A stretch of DNA of 64,000 bases from Oscillospiraceae bacterium. Its GTDB lineage: Bacteria; Bacillota; Clostridia; Oscillospirales; Oscillospiraceae. Below, piece by piece: positions 43,563 to 53,265 of the stretch. The notes under the pieces were generated by a model. That model ran no database searches, was not told where the DNA came from, and was given only the letters and a program-made list of their open reading frames with translations. Every line of letters starts with the position of its first letter. Position 1 is the stretch's first letter. A program made the position numbers and the translations under genes. Location: contig JAFYHU010000062.1 in assembly GCA_017538965.1 (NCBI GenBank), positions 1 to 64,000 on the forward strand. The letters run 5' to 3'.

Positions 43563-45221
43563 GTGAAAACAAGGCTGCAGGCAAAAAGGATCGCGTGTCT
43601 GGCGCTGGCGCTGGTGCTGGCGGCAGGCGGGCTTTCCGCGTGCGCTTACGGCGGAACGGCCGAACTCGGGGCCGGATTTGCGGCGGATGAGGACGAGAAC
43701 ACGCAGCGCATCCTGGTTACGGTGGACGACGAACCGGACACGGTGGACTTCCAGTGCACGACGATTCACTATACCGTGGCGCTGAACGTGTTTGACCGTC
43801 TGGTCGAATCAAAGACAGGAGAGGACGGCACGGTGACCATCGTCCCGTCGCTGGCGGAGTCATGGGAGGTTTCCGACGACGGCCTGACCTACACCTTCCA
43901 TCTGCGTGAAGGCGTCAAATTCAGCAACGGCGAGGATCTGACGGCTTCGGACGTCTATTATACCTTCAAGCGGCTGCTGACCTATCAGGCAGCCTGCAAC
44001 CGGGACATCGCGGAAGACATTCTGGGAGCCAAAGCCCTGGAAAACCACGAAACCGACCGCCTGGAGGGATTTCAGGTTCTGAACGACCGGGACTTTACGA
44101 TCACGCTCGAAAAACCCTCCGCTGTCTTCCTGCCCCGCCTTTCCATGCCGGGCGCGTCGATTCTCGATGAAACAACCACGATGAAAGCAGGCGTGCGCTT
44201 CGGCGAGTCGGCCTATCACACGGTCGGCACCGGACCCTTTGTCTTCTACAGCTGGCTGCCGGAGCAGGGCATTATCCTGATGGCCAATCCCGACCACTGG
44301 GCGGGGCCGCCGGAATATGACGGGGTGGAGCTGCGCTTTGTCACCGATCCCGTCGCCGAGCGGATGCTGTTCGAGAACGGGGAACTCGACATTCTGGATC
44401 TGGACAATCTGAACGATGCCGCCGAGTATTTCATCCACGGCGACATCTACCGGGACAAGCTCGTCACGGTGCGGCAGATCGGCATATCGTACATCGCGCT
44501 GAACGAGGCGGTAAAGCCGCTGAACAACCTGAAGGTCCGCAAGGCGCTGCAGCTCTCCCTGAACCGCCAGATGCTGCTGGATGCCGTGTACAGCGGACGC
44601 GGCGATCTGGAAAACGGTATTTTCCCGAGGGGCCTGATCGGCTATAACCCCGACCTGGAGGAGATTCCCTACGATCCGGAAGCGGCGAAGGAGCTGCTCA
44701 GAGAAGCCGGATACGGAGACGGCTTTGATCTGACCTTCAGCGTGAAGTCGTCCTCGACGCCGCTTGAGCGCGAGATGGTCGAGATGGCCGCTTCCATGTG
44801 GAGAAAAATCGGCGTACGCGCGGAGGTTGACGTTCTGGACGAAAAAACCTTCCTGGAGCGCCGCAAGGCCGGCAGACTCGCCTGCTACACGGCGACCTGG
44901 TCCGCGGACTATGACGACCCGGACAACTTTATCCATACCTTCTTCGGGAGCGCGGAGAACACACGCTTCCGCAGTCTGAACTATCAGAATGAAGCGATTA
45001 TGCAGCGCGTGCGCGACGCACGCAGCATCCCGGACGAAGAAGCCCGGATGCAGGAATACCAGAAACTGGAAAAACGGATCGTGCAGGACGACGCAGCGTG
45101 GATCCCGCTGTACTCGCGGCAGCATTTCTATGTGGTCGGCGACCGGGTGAAGAAATTCTGCGTGTCCTGGAACGGCTGGTATACGACCAGCTTCCGCGAT
45201 ATGATCATGAAGGAAAACTGA
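43563..45221 (+). CDS. Peptide-type ABC substrate-binding lipoprotein (SBP_bac_5)
   Basis: A 552-residue extracytoplasmic solute receptor of the DppA/OppA family with lipobox LSAC and a GTG start. Family marks: [64 protein letters not shown]. No transporter permease or ATPase genes follow, so it may serve a distant transporter or act as a sensor partner for the downstream phosphodiesterase (inference from the operon: gap of 19 bases). Confidence 0.92.
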   Translation: MKTRLQAKRIACLALALVLAAGGLSACAYGGTAELGAGFAADEDENTQRILVTVDDEPDTVDFQCTTIHYTVALNVFDRLVESKTGEDGTVTIVPSLAESWEVSDDGLTYTFHLREGVKFSNGEDLTASDVYYTFKRLLTYQAACNRDIAEDILGAKALENHETDRLEGFQVLNDRDFTITLEKPSAVFLPRLSMPGASILDETTTMKAGVRFGESAYHTVGTGPFVFYSWLPEQGIILMANPDHWAGPPEYDGVELRFVTDPVAERMLFENGELDILDLDNLNDAAEYFIHGDIYRDKLVTVRQIGISYIALNEAVKPLNNLKVRKALQLSLNRQMLLDAVYSGRGDLENGIFPRGLIGYNPDLEEIPYDPEAAKELLREAGYGDGFDLTFSVKSSSTPLEREMVEMAASMWRKIGVRAEVDVLDEKTFLERRKAGRLACYTATWSADYDDPDNFIHTFFGSAENTRFRSLNYQNEAIMQRVRDARSIPDEEARMQEYQKLEKRIVQDDAAWIPLYSRQHFYVVGDRVKKFCVSWNGWYTTSFRDMIMKEN

Positions 45222-45240
45222 GGACGCGAGAGGAGACAGG

Positions 45241-48177
45241 ATGCATTCCATCCGATTCAAACTCTCCGCCATCACCCTCGCGGCGATTCTCGTCAGCATT
45301 CTGACGGTGGTTCTCACGGTGGTCTTTACGGTACGGGACGAGAGCGACCGGAGCGCGACCGAGAATCTGACGCTGCTGTGTGAAAACCAGCGGCAGTTGC
45401 TGGACGACTATTTCGACAGTATCGAGCAGTCGGTGGAGATGGCGGCCAATATTACGGTGGATTCGCTGGACAGCGTCGCCCTGGTCGAGGGCGGCGTGGC
45501 CGGGGAATATGCCAGAAAGCACGGACATACGCCGGAACAGGCGAAGGCGCTGGACGCATATCTTGCTGCGCACTGCGAGGAAGTACAGGAGGCTTTCGGC
45601 AGCGTCGCCAACCATACCAACGGCGTAGTGACCTACTATTACTGCATCAGCCCCGATATCAGCAATAACGAACACGGCTTCTTCTATTCCAAGGTCGGCA
45701 AGACGGGGTTTGAAGAGCGGGAACCGCTGGATGCGCGCAAGCTGGATCCGAAGGACTTCGAGCATACCACCTGGTACTTTACGACCCTTCAGCGCGGCAG
45801 ACCCTCGTGGATCGGCCCCTATCTGGCGCACTTCCTCGACGAGATGCTGACGGTCTCCTATACCACCCCGATCTACAAGGCGGGGGTGGCAGTCGGCGTG
45901 CTGGGCATGGACATCCCCTTCGAAACGATGGTCACGCAGATCAGTTCGCTGAAAGTCTATGACAGCGGCTTTTACGCGCTGTTTGATTCTTCGGGGGCGG
46001 TGCTGTACCATCCCGAACTGCCGATGGGCAGCGTGCCGGAAGTATTCTCCGGCGAAGAGGGAAGAGCGCTCTTCCAGCAGAAAAGCAGCGAGGGCCGCGA
46101 GATCCGCTACAACTACGAGGGCGAGGAGCGGCAGATGGCTTTCTCGACTCTCTCCAACGGCACAAAGCTGGTCGTGACGGCGCCGGTCAAGGAGATCACG
46201 GCCTCGTGGTCACAGCTCAGCCGCTCGATCCTGTTTGAGACGGGGATCGTTGTTCTGCTTTTCGGCATCGTATTTCTGCTTGCTCTGGGGCTTCTCATCA
46301 CGCCGCTGCAGCGCCTGACCGCCGCTTCGGGCAGACTGGCGGACGGCGATTACGACGTGGAACTGGATTATGAAGGCAAGGACGAGGTCGGCAGACTGAC
46401 CGGCGCCTTCAAACAGATGCGCGATCATCTGAAACAGTATATCGGCGACCTGAACCGACGCATCAACACCGACGAGCTGACGGGCCTGCCGAGCGTGAGC
46501 CGCTTTTACGAGCAGGCCGAGAACGTGCGCTTCCGCATCGTCGAGGCGGGAGGAAAACCGGTCATCCTGTTCTTCAACCTCAACGGCATGAAGGACTTCA
46601 ACCGCCAGCATGGTCTGAAGGAAGGCGACCGTCTGCTCTGCGCGGTTGCGGAAATCCTGGCGAAGCATTTCGGAAAAGACAACTGCTGCCGCATGGGGCA
46701 GGATCAGTTTGCCGCAATCGTCGACGACGAGCGCCTGGACGAGCGTCTGAAAGCTGTGTTCGAAGACGTTCTGAACGCCAATGACGGCAAAACCCTCCCG
46801 GTGCGCGTGGGCGTGTATGAAGACCGGATGAGGTCGGTGGACACCAGCACGGCCTGCGACCGCGCCAAGTATGCCTGCGACCTGCTGCGCGGCGCCTACG
46901 TGTCCGATTACCGCCGCTTTGACGAGACTATGCTGACCGGCATCGAGAGCTACCGCTATGTTGTCAACACGCTGGAAACGGCACTGGAGGAGCGCTGGAT
47001 CAAGGTCTACTTCCAGCCGATTATACGCGCGGCCAACGGCAAGGTCTGCGATGAGGAAGCGCTTTCGCGCTGGATCGATCCGGACCGCGGGATAATCTCG
47101 CCGGGCGAGTTTATTCCGATTCTGGAAGACGCGCGCCTGATCTACAAGCTGGACCTTTACGTGCTGGATCAGATCCTGCTGAAGATCAAGGCACTGGAGG
47201 AGGAAGGCCTGTACGTCGTGCCGCAGTCGCTGAATCTGTCCCGCATCGACTTTGAGGCCTGCGACATTGTCGAAGAGGTTCGCAAGCGCGTCGACGAGGC
47301 CGGCATTTCCCGCGACAAGCTGACCATCGAGGTCACGGAAAGCGCGGTCGGACGCGATTTTGAATTCATGAAGTCACAGATTCTGCGCCTGCAGGAGATG
47401 GGCTTCCAGGTTTGGATGGACGACTTCGGCAGCGGCTATTCCGCGCTGGACGTGCTGCAGGATATCCATTTCGACCTGATCAAGTTCGACATGCGCTTCA
47501 TGCATCGCTTCGGAGAGGGGAACGAGAGCCGCATCATCATGACGGAACTCGTGAAAATGGCTCTGGCCCTGGACGTTGAGACCGTGACCGAAGGCGTGGA
47601 GACGCAGGAGCAGGTCGAGTTCCTGCGGGAGGTGGGCTGCACCAAGCTGCAGGGATACTATTTCTGCAAGCCGATCCCGCTGGAAGAGATCGTCATGCGC
47701 TACCGGAAAGGCATCCAGATCGGATTCGAGAATCCGGAAGAGACGGACTACTATACAGCCATCGGACGCATCAATCTCTACGACCTGACCGCGGTCTCGA
47801 ACGCCGGCAGCGAGACGCTCGGCGATTTCTTCGATACGCTTCCGATGGCGGTGGTGGAATCGGATACCGAAGTCTTCCGAACGACCCGCAGCAACGACGC
47901 CTACCGCAGATTCATGGAGCGCTGGTTCCGCATCTCTGATCTGACAGCGCCGCGCCGCTTTGATTCGCTGACGGACGGAGTGGACACCCCCTTTGCCGAC
48001 GCCGTCATCCGCTGCCGCGAAGAGGGCGTACGCATGTTCTTTGACGCAAAGCTCCCGGACGGCTCGACCGTGCACAGCATGGCGCGCTTTGTCGCCAGGA
48101 ACCCCGTGACCGGCATCTGTGCCAGCGCGGTCGCCGTACTCGGCATCTCAGACTCCTCAGCGGAAGAAAAGGAATAG
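45241..48177 (+). CDS. Membrane c-di-GMP phosphodiesterase (Cache-HAMP-degenerate GGDEF-EAL)
   Basis: A 978-residue protein. Membrane helix (about 8-30), large extracellular Cache-like sensor (about 35-325), second helix (about 325-350), HAMP (about 350-405), a GGDEF-like domain whose site reads GQDQF (486-490) and so is inactive as cyclase, and an EAL domain with E606-A607-L608, NLSRIDFE, EVTESA, DDFGSGYSAL and EGVETQEQ, all needed for hydrolysis of c-di-GMP. A further 120-residue tail (about 860-978, PAS-like start FFDTLPMAVVESD) is unusual after EAL. The gene lies 19 bases after the binding protein and 5 bases before araM. Confidence 0.9.
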   Translation: MHSIRFKLSAITLAAILVSILTVVLTVVFTVRDESDRSATENLTLLCENQRQLLDDYFDSIEQSVEMAANITVDSLDSVALVEGGVAGEYARKHGHTPEQAKALDAYLAAHCEEVQEAFGSVANHTNGVVTYYYCISPDISNNEHGFFYSKVGKTGFEEREPLDARKLDPKDFEHTTWYFTTLQRGRPSWIGPYLAHFLDEMLTVSYTTPIYKAGVAVGVLGMDIPFETMVTQISSLKVYDSGFYALFDSSGAVLYHPELPMGSVPEVFSGEEGRALFQQKSSEGREIRYNYEGEERQMAFSTLSNGTKLVVTAPVKEITASWSQLSRSILFETGIVVLLFGIVFLLALGLLITPLQRLTAASGRLADGDYDVELDYEGKDEVGRLTGAFKQMRDHLKQYIGDLNRRINTDELTGLPSVSRFYEQAENVRFRIVEAGGKPVILFFNLNGMKDFNRQHGLKEGDRLLCAVAEILAKHFGKDNCCRMGQDQFAAIVDDERLDERLKAVFEDVLNANDGKTLPVRVGVYEDRMRSVDTSTACDRAKYACDLLRGAYVSDYRRFDETMLTGIESYRYVVNTLETALEERWIKVYFQPIIRAANGKVCDEEALSRWIDPDRGIISPGEFIPILEDARLIYKLDLYVLDQILLKIKALEEEGLYVVPQSLNLSRIDFEACDIVEEVRKRVDEAGISRDKLTIEVTESAVGRDFEFMKSQILRLQEMGFQVWMDDFGSGYSALDVLQDIHFDLIKFDMRFMHRFGEGNESRIIMTELVKMALALDVETVTEGVETQEQVEFLREVGCTKLQGYYFCKPIPLEEIVMRYRKGIQIGFENPEETDYYTAIGRINLYDLTAVSNAGSETLGDFFDTLPMAVVESDTEVFRTTRSNDAYRRFMERWFRISDLTAPRRFDSLTDGVDTPFADAVIRCREEGVRMFFDAKLPDGSTVHSMARFVARNPVTGICASAVAVLGISDSSAEEKE

Positions 48178-48182
48178 AAGCG

Positions 48183-49421
48183 ATGATTCTGGATACTTCG
48201 AAATATCTCGGGCCCTGCTCCTGCGGGCGTGATCACGAGCTGCGCACCAAGCTGGTGGTATGCGAGCACGGCGCGCTGAAGAAATTTGACAGCTACATGG
48301 ACGATGCGGGGCTCTCGGGCTTCCGCACCGTGCTCTATGACACCAACACCTACAACCTGCCGTCCGTTACCCGCGTGCGCGCGGATCAGGAGATCGTTCT
48401 CGAAGCGCAGGGCCTGCACAGCGAGAAGGGCCTGATCGAGGACTGCATGACCCGCTTCGTGCGAAAACCCGATTACGTGGTCGCGGTCGGCGGCGGCACG
48501 CTGATGGACTTCGCGCGCTATTCCGCCTGGAAGCTCGGCATCCCCTTTGTCTCGGTTCCGACGATCGTCTCGGCCGACGGCTTCACGGCAGACATCTGCT
48601 CGATCATCATCGACGGACAGAAAAAATCGATTCCCATGCAGGCGGCGGACGCCGTGATCTGCGACATCGACGTGGTGGCCGGGGCGCCGCGTTTCCTGAC
48701 CATCGCGGGACTACAGGACATTATGGCCAAGTGCGTTTCCATCGCGGACTGGAAGATCGCCCACCTGGTTTCGGGGGAATACTTCTGCGAGCGCGTATGC
48801 GGCATGGCTCAGGAAGCGCTGGACCTGATGACAAAGTGTGCTTATGACCTCAAGGCCGGCAAGGAGCCGGACATCGAGACCATGGCCTATACGCAGATGC
48901 TGTCCGGGCTTACGATGCAGATTCTCTCCAATTCCCGCGCGGCCTCCGGTGCCGAGCACCTGGTCGCCCACCTGGTCGAGATGAAGCCGCGGGGCTTTGA
49001 AAACGCCCACGGCCTGCACGGCGAGTGCGTCGGCGTGGGAACCCTTCTGGTGGCGCAGGCCTATCATAAGCTGGCGGAGCGCGAGAGCATCGAGGTCAAA
49101 CCCTTCACGCCCATCGACGAAGAATGGGTTCGCTGGGAATTCGGCGAGCTCGCCGACGGCATTCTGAAGGAAAACGAAAACGATGTGCTGGCGACCTTCC
49201 CGCCCGAAAATATCAAACTGCACTGGCAGGAGATCCGCGGCATCATCGCCGAGATTCCGTCCTATGAGGAGCTCGACAGCCTCTACGCCGCCATCGGGGC
49301 CAAGCACACCCTCGAAGAGCTGGGCATCGACCCGGTGGTGAAGGACAGCTTCCTGGACATCTCCTCCGCGATCCGCAACCGCCTGACGCTGGCCAGAATG
49401 ACCCGGCTGATCGCCGACTGA
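48183..49421 (+). CDS. sn-Glycerol-1-phosphate dehydrogenase (AraM/EgsA type)
   Basis: A 412-residue NAD(P)-dependent metal alcohol dehydrogenase that reduces dihydroxyacetone phosphate to glycerol-1-phosphate. NAD-binding VAVGGGTLMDFARYSA (about 100-115), VPTIVSADGFTA, and metal ligands in ASGAEHLVAH and HGLHGECVGVG fit the AraM family. In Bacillus, AraM provides G1P for heptaprenylglyceryl phosphate; in archaea the homolog provides the ether-lipid backbone. It is followed 7 bases later by a HAD phosphatase, as araM and araL are neighbours in B. subtilis. Confidence 0.9.
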   Translation: MILDTSKYLGPCSCGRDHELRTKLVVCEHGALKKFDSYMDDAGLSGFRTVLYDTNTYNLPSVTRVRADQEIVLEAQGLHSEKGLIEDCMTRFVRKPDYVVAVGGGTLMDFARYSAWKLGIPFVSVPTIVSADGFTADICSIIIDGQKKSIPMQAADAVICDIDVVAGAPRFLTIAGLQDIMAKCVSIADWKIAHLVSGEYFCERVCGMAQEALDLMTKCAYDLKAGKEPDIETMAYTQMLSGLTMQILSNSRAASGAEHLVAHLVEMKPRGFENAHGLHGECVGVGTLLVAQAYHKLAERESIEVKPFTPIDEEWVRWEFGELADGILKENENDVLATFPPENIKLHWQEIRGIIAEIPSYEELDSLYAAIGAKHTLEELGIDPVVKDSFLDISSAIRNRLTLARMTRLIAD

Positions 49422-49428
49422 GGAGCCT

Positions 49429-50250
49429 ATGGACGACTACAGAAAACTGAGAGACTGCGAGCTCTTCCTCTTCGACATGGACGGCACACTCTACCTCGGC
49501 GACGAGGTCTATGACGGTGCCGTTGCCCTGATGGAAGGCATGCCGGAGCTCGGAAAGCGGTATATTTATCTCACGAACAACTCCTCCCGCGCCGGGACGG
49601 ATTATATCACGCGGCTCAGAAGGCTCGGCTTCCCCTGCGAGGCGGAGAACGTCTTCACCTCGGGCATGGCCACGGGCATGTACCTGAATCAGAACTGCCC
49701 CGGGGCCAGCGTATACCTCGCGGGAACAAAGGCTTTTTACCGTGAGCTTCAGTCCTACGGCATCCGGCTTGTCAACGACGAAAACGGACATACCGAAGCG
49801 GACACGGTCGACGTGGTCGTCCAGGGCTTCGACCGCGAGCTGACTTATGAAAAGCTGGACAGGGCGGTGCACTTTCTGCGCCGGGGATCCAGGTTCATCG
49901 CCGCGAACCCGGACTGGGTCTGCCCGATGCCGGCCGGCGAGGTTCTGCCCGATTGCGGGAGCATCTGCGCGCTGCTCACGGCCTCGAGCGGAGTAAAGCC
50001 CGAGTACATCGGCAAGCCCAACCGGAACATGATCGACGTGATCAGCAGAATGACCGGCATTCCGAACGAAAAGATCTGCGCCGTCGGCGACCGGCTCTAT
50101 ACCGATATTGCCGTGGCGCAGAACGCCGGGGCGGTCTCGGTGCTGGTGATGTCCGGAGAGACGGACGAAGCCATGCTCGCCGCCGCCGAGCGCAAACCCG
50201 ACTACGTCCTGCCGTCGGTGAAGGAACTGCACGAAGTGCTGCGCAGCTGA
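49429..50250 (+). CDS. HAD-IIA phosphatase (AraL/NagD type)
   Basis: A 273-residue HAD hydrolase. Motif I FLFDMDGTLYLGD, motif II LTNNSSR, the IIA cap and motif IV GDRLYTDIAVAQNAG are intact. Members dephosphorylate sugar phosphates or 4-nitrophenyl phosphate with loose specificity. As the last gene of the operon and partner to the G1P dehydrogenase, it may remove phosphate from G1P or from a related product; AraL is described as a promiscuous sugar phosphatase. Confidence 0.9.
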   Translation: MDDYRKLRDCELFLFDMDGTLYLGDEVYDGAVALMEGMPELGKRYIYLTNNSSRAGTDYITRLRRLGFPCEAENVFTSGMATGMYLNQNCPGASVYLAGTKAFYRELQSYGIRLVNDENGHTEADTVDVVVQGFDRELTYEKLDRAVHFLRRGSRFIAANPDWVCPMPAGEVLPDCGSICALLTASSGVKPEYIGKPNRNMIDVISRMTGIPNEKICAVGDRLYTDIAVAQNAGAVSVLVMSGETDEAMLAAAERKPDYVLPSVKELHEVLRS

Positions 50251-50272
50251 TCGGGAGCATATCCCAAATACA

Positions 50273-50313
50273 AAAATTCCCCGGAGGCGGTAATAAAACC
50301 TTCGGGGAATTTT
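50273..50313 (+). terminator. Intrinsic terminator
   Basis: AAAATTCCCCGGAGG (50273-50287) pairs with CCTTCGGGGAATTTT (50299-50313). Confidence 0.85.
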
Positions 50314-50326
50314 GTTCGCCGGTTGC

Positions 50327-50445
50327 GGAGCGATCCGGGGATCGCTCCCTACGGATTTGAGGATAGTATGCACTGCCGCGAATAATCACATAACAAAAGC
50401 GCGGCGGAGAAACTCTGGTGCGAGGTACAGGCTTCTCTTCCGCGC
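50327..50445. repeat. Family A and family B repeats
   Basis: GGAGCGATC (50327-50335) with GATCGCTCC (50340-50348); then GCGCGG (50399-50404) with CCGCGC (50440-50445), followed by AATTGCACAAAGATG and GAACGGGG. No gene lies in 50251-50494. Confidence 0.65.
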
Positions 50446-50494
50446 AATTGCACAAAGATGAGAACGGGGTTGGCCAAACATGACAACTCCGTTT

Positions 50495-51082
50495 TTATAC
50501 AAATTGTCCGCTTTGGTAGTGCAGGATTGTGCAGCCGAGGGAGCGGGCTTCCTCTTCGCTGTGGGTGGCCATGAGAAGAGCGGTCTGTCCGAGGGAATCG
50601 GCCAGCAGCTTCAGCACGCGCAAGCGCAGCTCGTCGTCCAAACCCTTGAAGGGCTCGTCCAGGACCAGCAGATCGGGCCGATAAGCCATGGCGCGGGCAA
50701 GCGACACTCTCTGCTGCATGCCGCCCGAGAGCTCGTCCGGATACAAGGCCGCGGCATCCTTCAGCTCCAGCCGGTCCAGCCACTGCATGGCGTTTTCCCG
50801 GGCGTCCGGGTCAGCAGCCAGCGGGAGCAGGACATTCTCCAGGGCAGTGCGCCAGGGGAGAAGGCGCGGCTCCTGAAAGACGGCGGAGACGCGGCCAAAA
50901 TCGCAGCGGACAGCGCCGCTGTCGGGCATCTGCAGGCCGAGCGCGACGCGCAGCAGGGTCGTCTTCCCGCTGCCGGAGGGGCCCATCAGAGCCAGACGCC
51001 CGCCGGAGGCGAGGGAAAGACTGCAGTCCCGCAGCACGGCTTTATCGCCGAAGGAAAGGACAACATCGCGCAGTTCAAGCAT
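50495..51082 (-). CDS. ABC transporter ATPase (SsuB/TauB/ThiZ-like)
   Basis: A 195-residue ATPase, shorter than the usual 230-260. Walker A GPSGSGKTT (34-42), Q-loop VFQEPRLLPWRT, signature LSGGMQQR, Walker B LLVLDEPF and the H-loop ATHS are all present. Overlaps the permease gene by 8 bases. It powers import of the ligand of the NMT1-type binding protein encoded in the same operon. Confidence 0.9.
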   Translation of the reverse strand: MLELRDVVLSFGDKAVLRDCSLSLASGGRLALMGPSGSGKTTLLRVALGLQMPDSGAVRCDFGRVSAVFQEPRLLPWRTALENVLLPLAADPDARENAMQWLDRLELKDAAALYPDELSGGMQQRVSLARAMAYRPDLLVLDEPFKGLDDELRLRVLKLLADSLGQTALLMATHSEEEARSLGCTILHYQSGQFV

Positions 51083-51839
51083 GTCTGCCGCCTCCTTTCC
51101 GGAAGTCCGTGCGGACCAGGCGCAGGAGAACGCGCTCGATCAGCAGACTGAGCAGGATGACCGTCAGCGTCCAGGCGAAGAGCTCGGTCGTTTCGAGATA
51201 GAGCTTCGATTCGTAGATCTGTCTGCCGATTGAAAGCGGCGGCACGGTGAGAACCTCCGCCGCGATCCCGGCGCGCCAGCCGAGCCCCAGCGCCGAGGAC
51301 AGCGCCGAGCGGAAGAAGGGGAGCACCGAGGGAATCGTAATATGGCGCAGGACGGCGCCGCGGCCGAGGCGGTAGACGGCAGCCATCTCCAGAAGCTTCG
51401 GGTCCTGCCCGGCGATGCCGGCCGAGACATTGGCCCAGACGACGGGGAGAACCATCAGCCCCGTGATGACGACCGGCAGGATATCCCGCCCGAGCCAGAT
51501 CAGGGCGAGAATGATGAAGGAGGCGACGGGCGTGCTCTTGACCAGCGTCATCAGGGGCGCAAGCAGCTGTTTGCACAGGCGGCTGCGCTCCGTCAGGGCG
51601 GCCAGCAGAATCCCGAGCACGACGGCGGCCAGGATACCCGAGAGCACCCGCAGGATACTGCGGAAAACCGTTATCCAGAACCCGGCACCGCCGGCGAGGC
51701 GGATCAGGCAGCGCAGCACCTGCGCCGGAGAGGGAAGCAGCAGCTCCTTATTCACCAGCGCGGCCGCCAGGAACCAGACCGCCAGCCAGAACAGCGTCAC
51801 GCCGAGCGCCGGAAGCAGTTTCCGGAGAGAGGCTTTCAT
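51075..51839 (-). CDS. ABC transporter permease (SsuC/TauC-like)
   Basis: A 254-residue inner membrane permease with six hydrophobic helices. The EAA-type loop (LLEMAAVYRLGRGAVLRHITIP) near residue 140-165 contacts the ATPase. It overlaps the binding-protein gene by 4 bases. Family members import sulfonates, nitrate, or thiamine precursors. Confidence 0.92.
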   Translation of the reverse strand: MKASLRKLLPALGVTLFWLAVWFLAAALVNKELLLPSPAQVLRCLIRLAGGAGFWITVFRSILRVLSGILAAVVLGILLAALTERSRLCKQLLAPLMTLVKSTPVASFIILALIWLGRDILPVVITGLMVLPVVWANVSAGIAGQDPKLLEMAAVYRLGRGAVLRHITIPSVLPFFRSALSSALGLGWRAGIAAEVLTVPPLSIGRQIYESKLYLETTELFAWTLTVILLSLLIERVLLRLVRTDFRKGGGRHA

Positions 51840-52804
51840 TTCAGAATGCAGTAGAAATCATCCCCCGGGACGGCGCCGCCGATGGACTGGGGCGCGACCT
51901 TCAGCAGAATGTCATAGAAGGCGGAAAGTTGGGTCTGCATCTCTTCTCCCGTGATGAAGCAGATGTTGCAGCGGGGGATGGCCTTCTCGGCGACGGCGGC
52001 CTTCTGGAAGATGCCGGCGGCTTCGATGCATTCGGCGGCTTTCGCGGCATCGTCGGTCAGCAGCTGAACCGAGGCGGCATAATCCTTAAGGAAAGCGGCG
52101 ACGGCATCCGGATGCTCTTTCGCAAACTCGGTGCGGACCACGGCACAGCCCTGGACGAGACTGCCGGGAGTGAAGACCTTGTCCCATTCTTCGGTGAGGT
52201 CGAGCACCACCTGCAGGTCCTTGTTCTGGGCGCGGGCGACCGTGAGAAGCGGCTCAGGCAGAACGGCGATTGCGACTTCGCCGGCGGTGACGGCGGTGTT
52301 CAGCTCGGCCGGCTGGGCATAGCTGTTGTCAATGGTGACTTTCACGCCGTTGGCGTCACAGAGCGCCTGAAACAGGAAGCTCGGGTTCTGGGCAGGGGCA
52401 TAGACGGTCTGACCGTCCAGATCGGCAAAGGATTTCACTTCGACCGAGCCGTCCGTGACCACATAGAGGACGCCCAGCGTGTTCAGCGCGAGTACCTGGA
52501 CTTTTCCTTCGGTCTTGTTGTAGAGCGCGGCGGCCGCGTTGGTCGGCAGGGCGGCAATGTCGCAGTCGCCGTTGACGAGGGCGGCGGTGACGTTTGAGGC
52601 ATCGGTCTCCACCGAGAAGCTGTAATCCAGATCGGTATTGCCGGCATCCGCCTCGGCGATCAGGCCGGCGAGGCCGAAACCGGTGGTGCCGTTGAGCGTG
52701 AGCACGCGGACGGCTTCCTTCGGGGCATCCGCCGCCTGGGCGGCGCCGCAGAGAGCAAGACTGCATACAAGCAGAAGGGCAAGCAGAACAGAAAGTTTTT
52801 TCAT
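51836..52804 (-). CDS. ABC substrate-binding protein, NMT1/THI5-like
   Basis: A 322-residue exported solute receptor with signal peptide ending near GAAQAADAPKEA; it lacks a lipobox at the first glance. Family marks: TGFGLAGLIAEADAGNTDLD, CDIAALPTNAAAALYNKTEG, and VALPEPLLTVA-like VLPEPLLTVARAQN. The ligand could be a thiamine precursor, sulfonate or another small anion. It lies 17 bases after the TM1266-like gene, so the transporter may supply a compound that concerns hydrogenase metabolism (inference from context only). Confidence 0.85.
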   Translation of the reverse strand: MKKLSVLLALLLVCSLALCGAAQAADAPKEAVRVLTLNGTTGFGLAGLIAEADAGNTDLDYSFSVETDASNVTAALVNGDCDIAALPTNAAAALYNKTEGKVQVLALNTLGVLYVVTDGSVEVKSFADLDGQTVYAPAQNPSFLFQALCDANGVKVTIDNSYAQPAELNTAVTAGEVAIAVLPEPLLTVARAQNKDLQVVLDLTEEWDKVFTPGSLVQGCAVVRTEFAKEHPDAVAAFLKDYAASVQLLTDDAAKAAECIEAAGIFQKAAVAEKAIPRCNICFITGEEMQTQLSAFYDILLKVAPQSIGGAVPGDDFYCILK

Positions 52805-52821
52805 GGTTTTTGACTCCTTTT

Positions 52822-53067
52822 TTATTTCTGAGAATAAATCGCGCGGGCGGTGACGCCGCTGAGGCGGCCGAGCTTGCCGGTGAGGGCGTTGACGGTGTCC
52901 GTCGGGGCATCCAGAACCAGGCAGATAACGCTGACCCCTTTTTCTCGGTAGGGGATGCCCATACGGCCGATGACGCAGGCGGAATAGTCATGGAGGATGC
53001 CGTTGAGGGCTTCCACGGATTCCGGCGCTTCAACAATGACCGAGACGGCAGCAATGCGGGTTTCCAT
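52822..53067 (-). CDS. TM1266-type iron-only hydrogenase system regulator
   Basis: An 81-residue ACT-like protein (METRIAAVSVIVEAPESVEA, LNGILHDY, ACVIGRMGIPYREKGVSVIC, LVLDAPTDTVNALTGKLGRL). Family members are found beside [FeFe] hydrogenase genes. The ATG at 53067 follows AAAGGAGATCCG; the frame extends upstream only through the terminator hairpin, so that extension is rejected. It is divergent from hydCBA and opens the ABC transporter operon. Confidence 0.88.
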   Translation of the reverse strand: METRIAAVSVIVEAPESVEALNGILHDYSACVIGRMGIPYREKGVSVICLVLDAPTDTVNALTGKLGRLSGVTARAIYSQK

Positions 53068-53079
53068 CGGATCTCCTTT

Positions 53080-53231
53080 CCCGCCGAACAAAAAAGCCAT
53101 GCCGGAAGGCATGACACTTTTTCGCCGCGCGCGCAGGCACAGCGGTTATTCACGGCCTTCCGCCTCAAGCAGAGTTTCGGCGTCAGAAATGTTTCAAAGC
53201 CTCGCTGCAAGCGCCGCTCACAGTTCGGGTG
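53080..53231 (-). promoter_or_regulatory. Leader RNA with intrinsic terminator (riboswitch-like attenuator)
   Basis: Read on the minus strand, about 135 bases between the -10 and a terminator. The first hairpin AGCGCC/GGCGCT starts near the transcript 5' end; then GCAGCG and CGCTGT can enclose a branched domain with CGCC..GGCG inside; then the terminator CATGCC-TTCC-GGCATG (53098-53113) followed by GCTTTTTT (to 53089), ending only about 22 bases before the start codon of the TM1266-like gene. I could not match it to a riboswitch class I know. Confidence 0.6.
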
Positions 53232-53236
53232 GCGCT

Positions 53237-53265
53237 ATTGTAAGCCAGGAAAGCGGATTTGTCAA
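53237..53265 (-). promoter_or_regulatory. Promoter of the TM1266-ABC operon
   Basis: On the minus strand TTGACA (53260-53265), 17-base spacer, TACAAT (53237-53242). Confidence 0.85.

Noticed and set aside
53068-53112. 15-codon extension of the TM1266-like protein
   Set aside because: It is encoded by the terminator hairpin itself; the family starts near METRIAAV.
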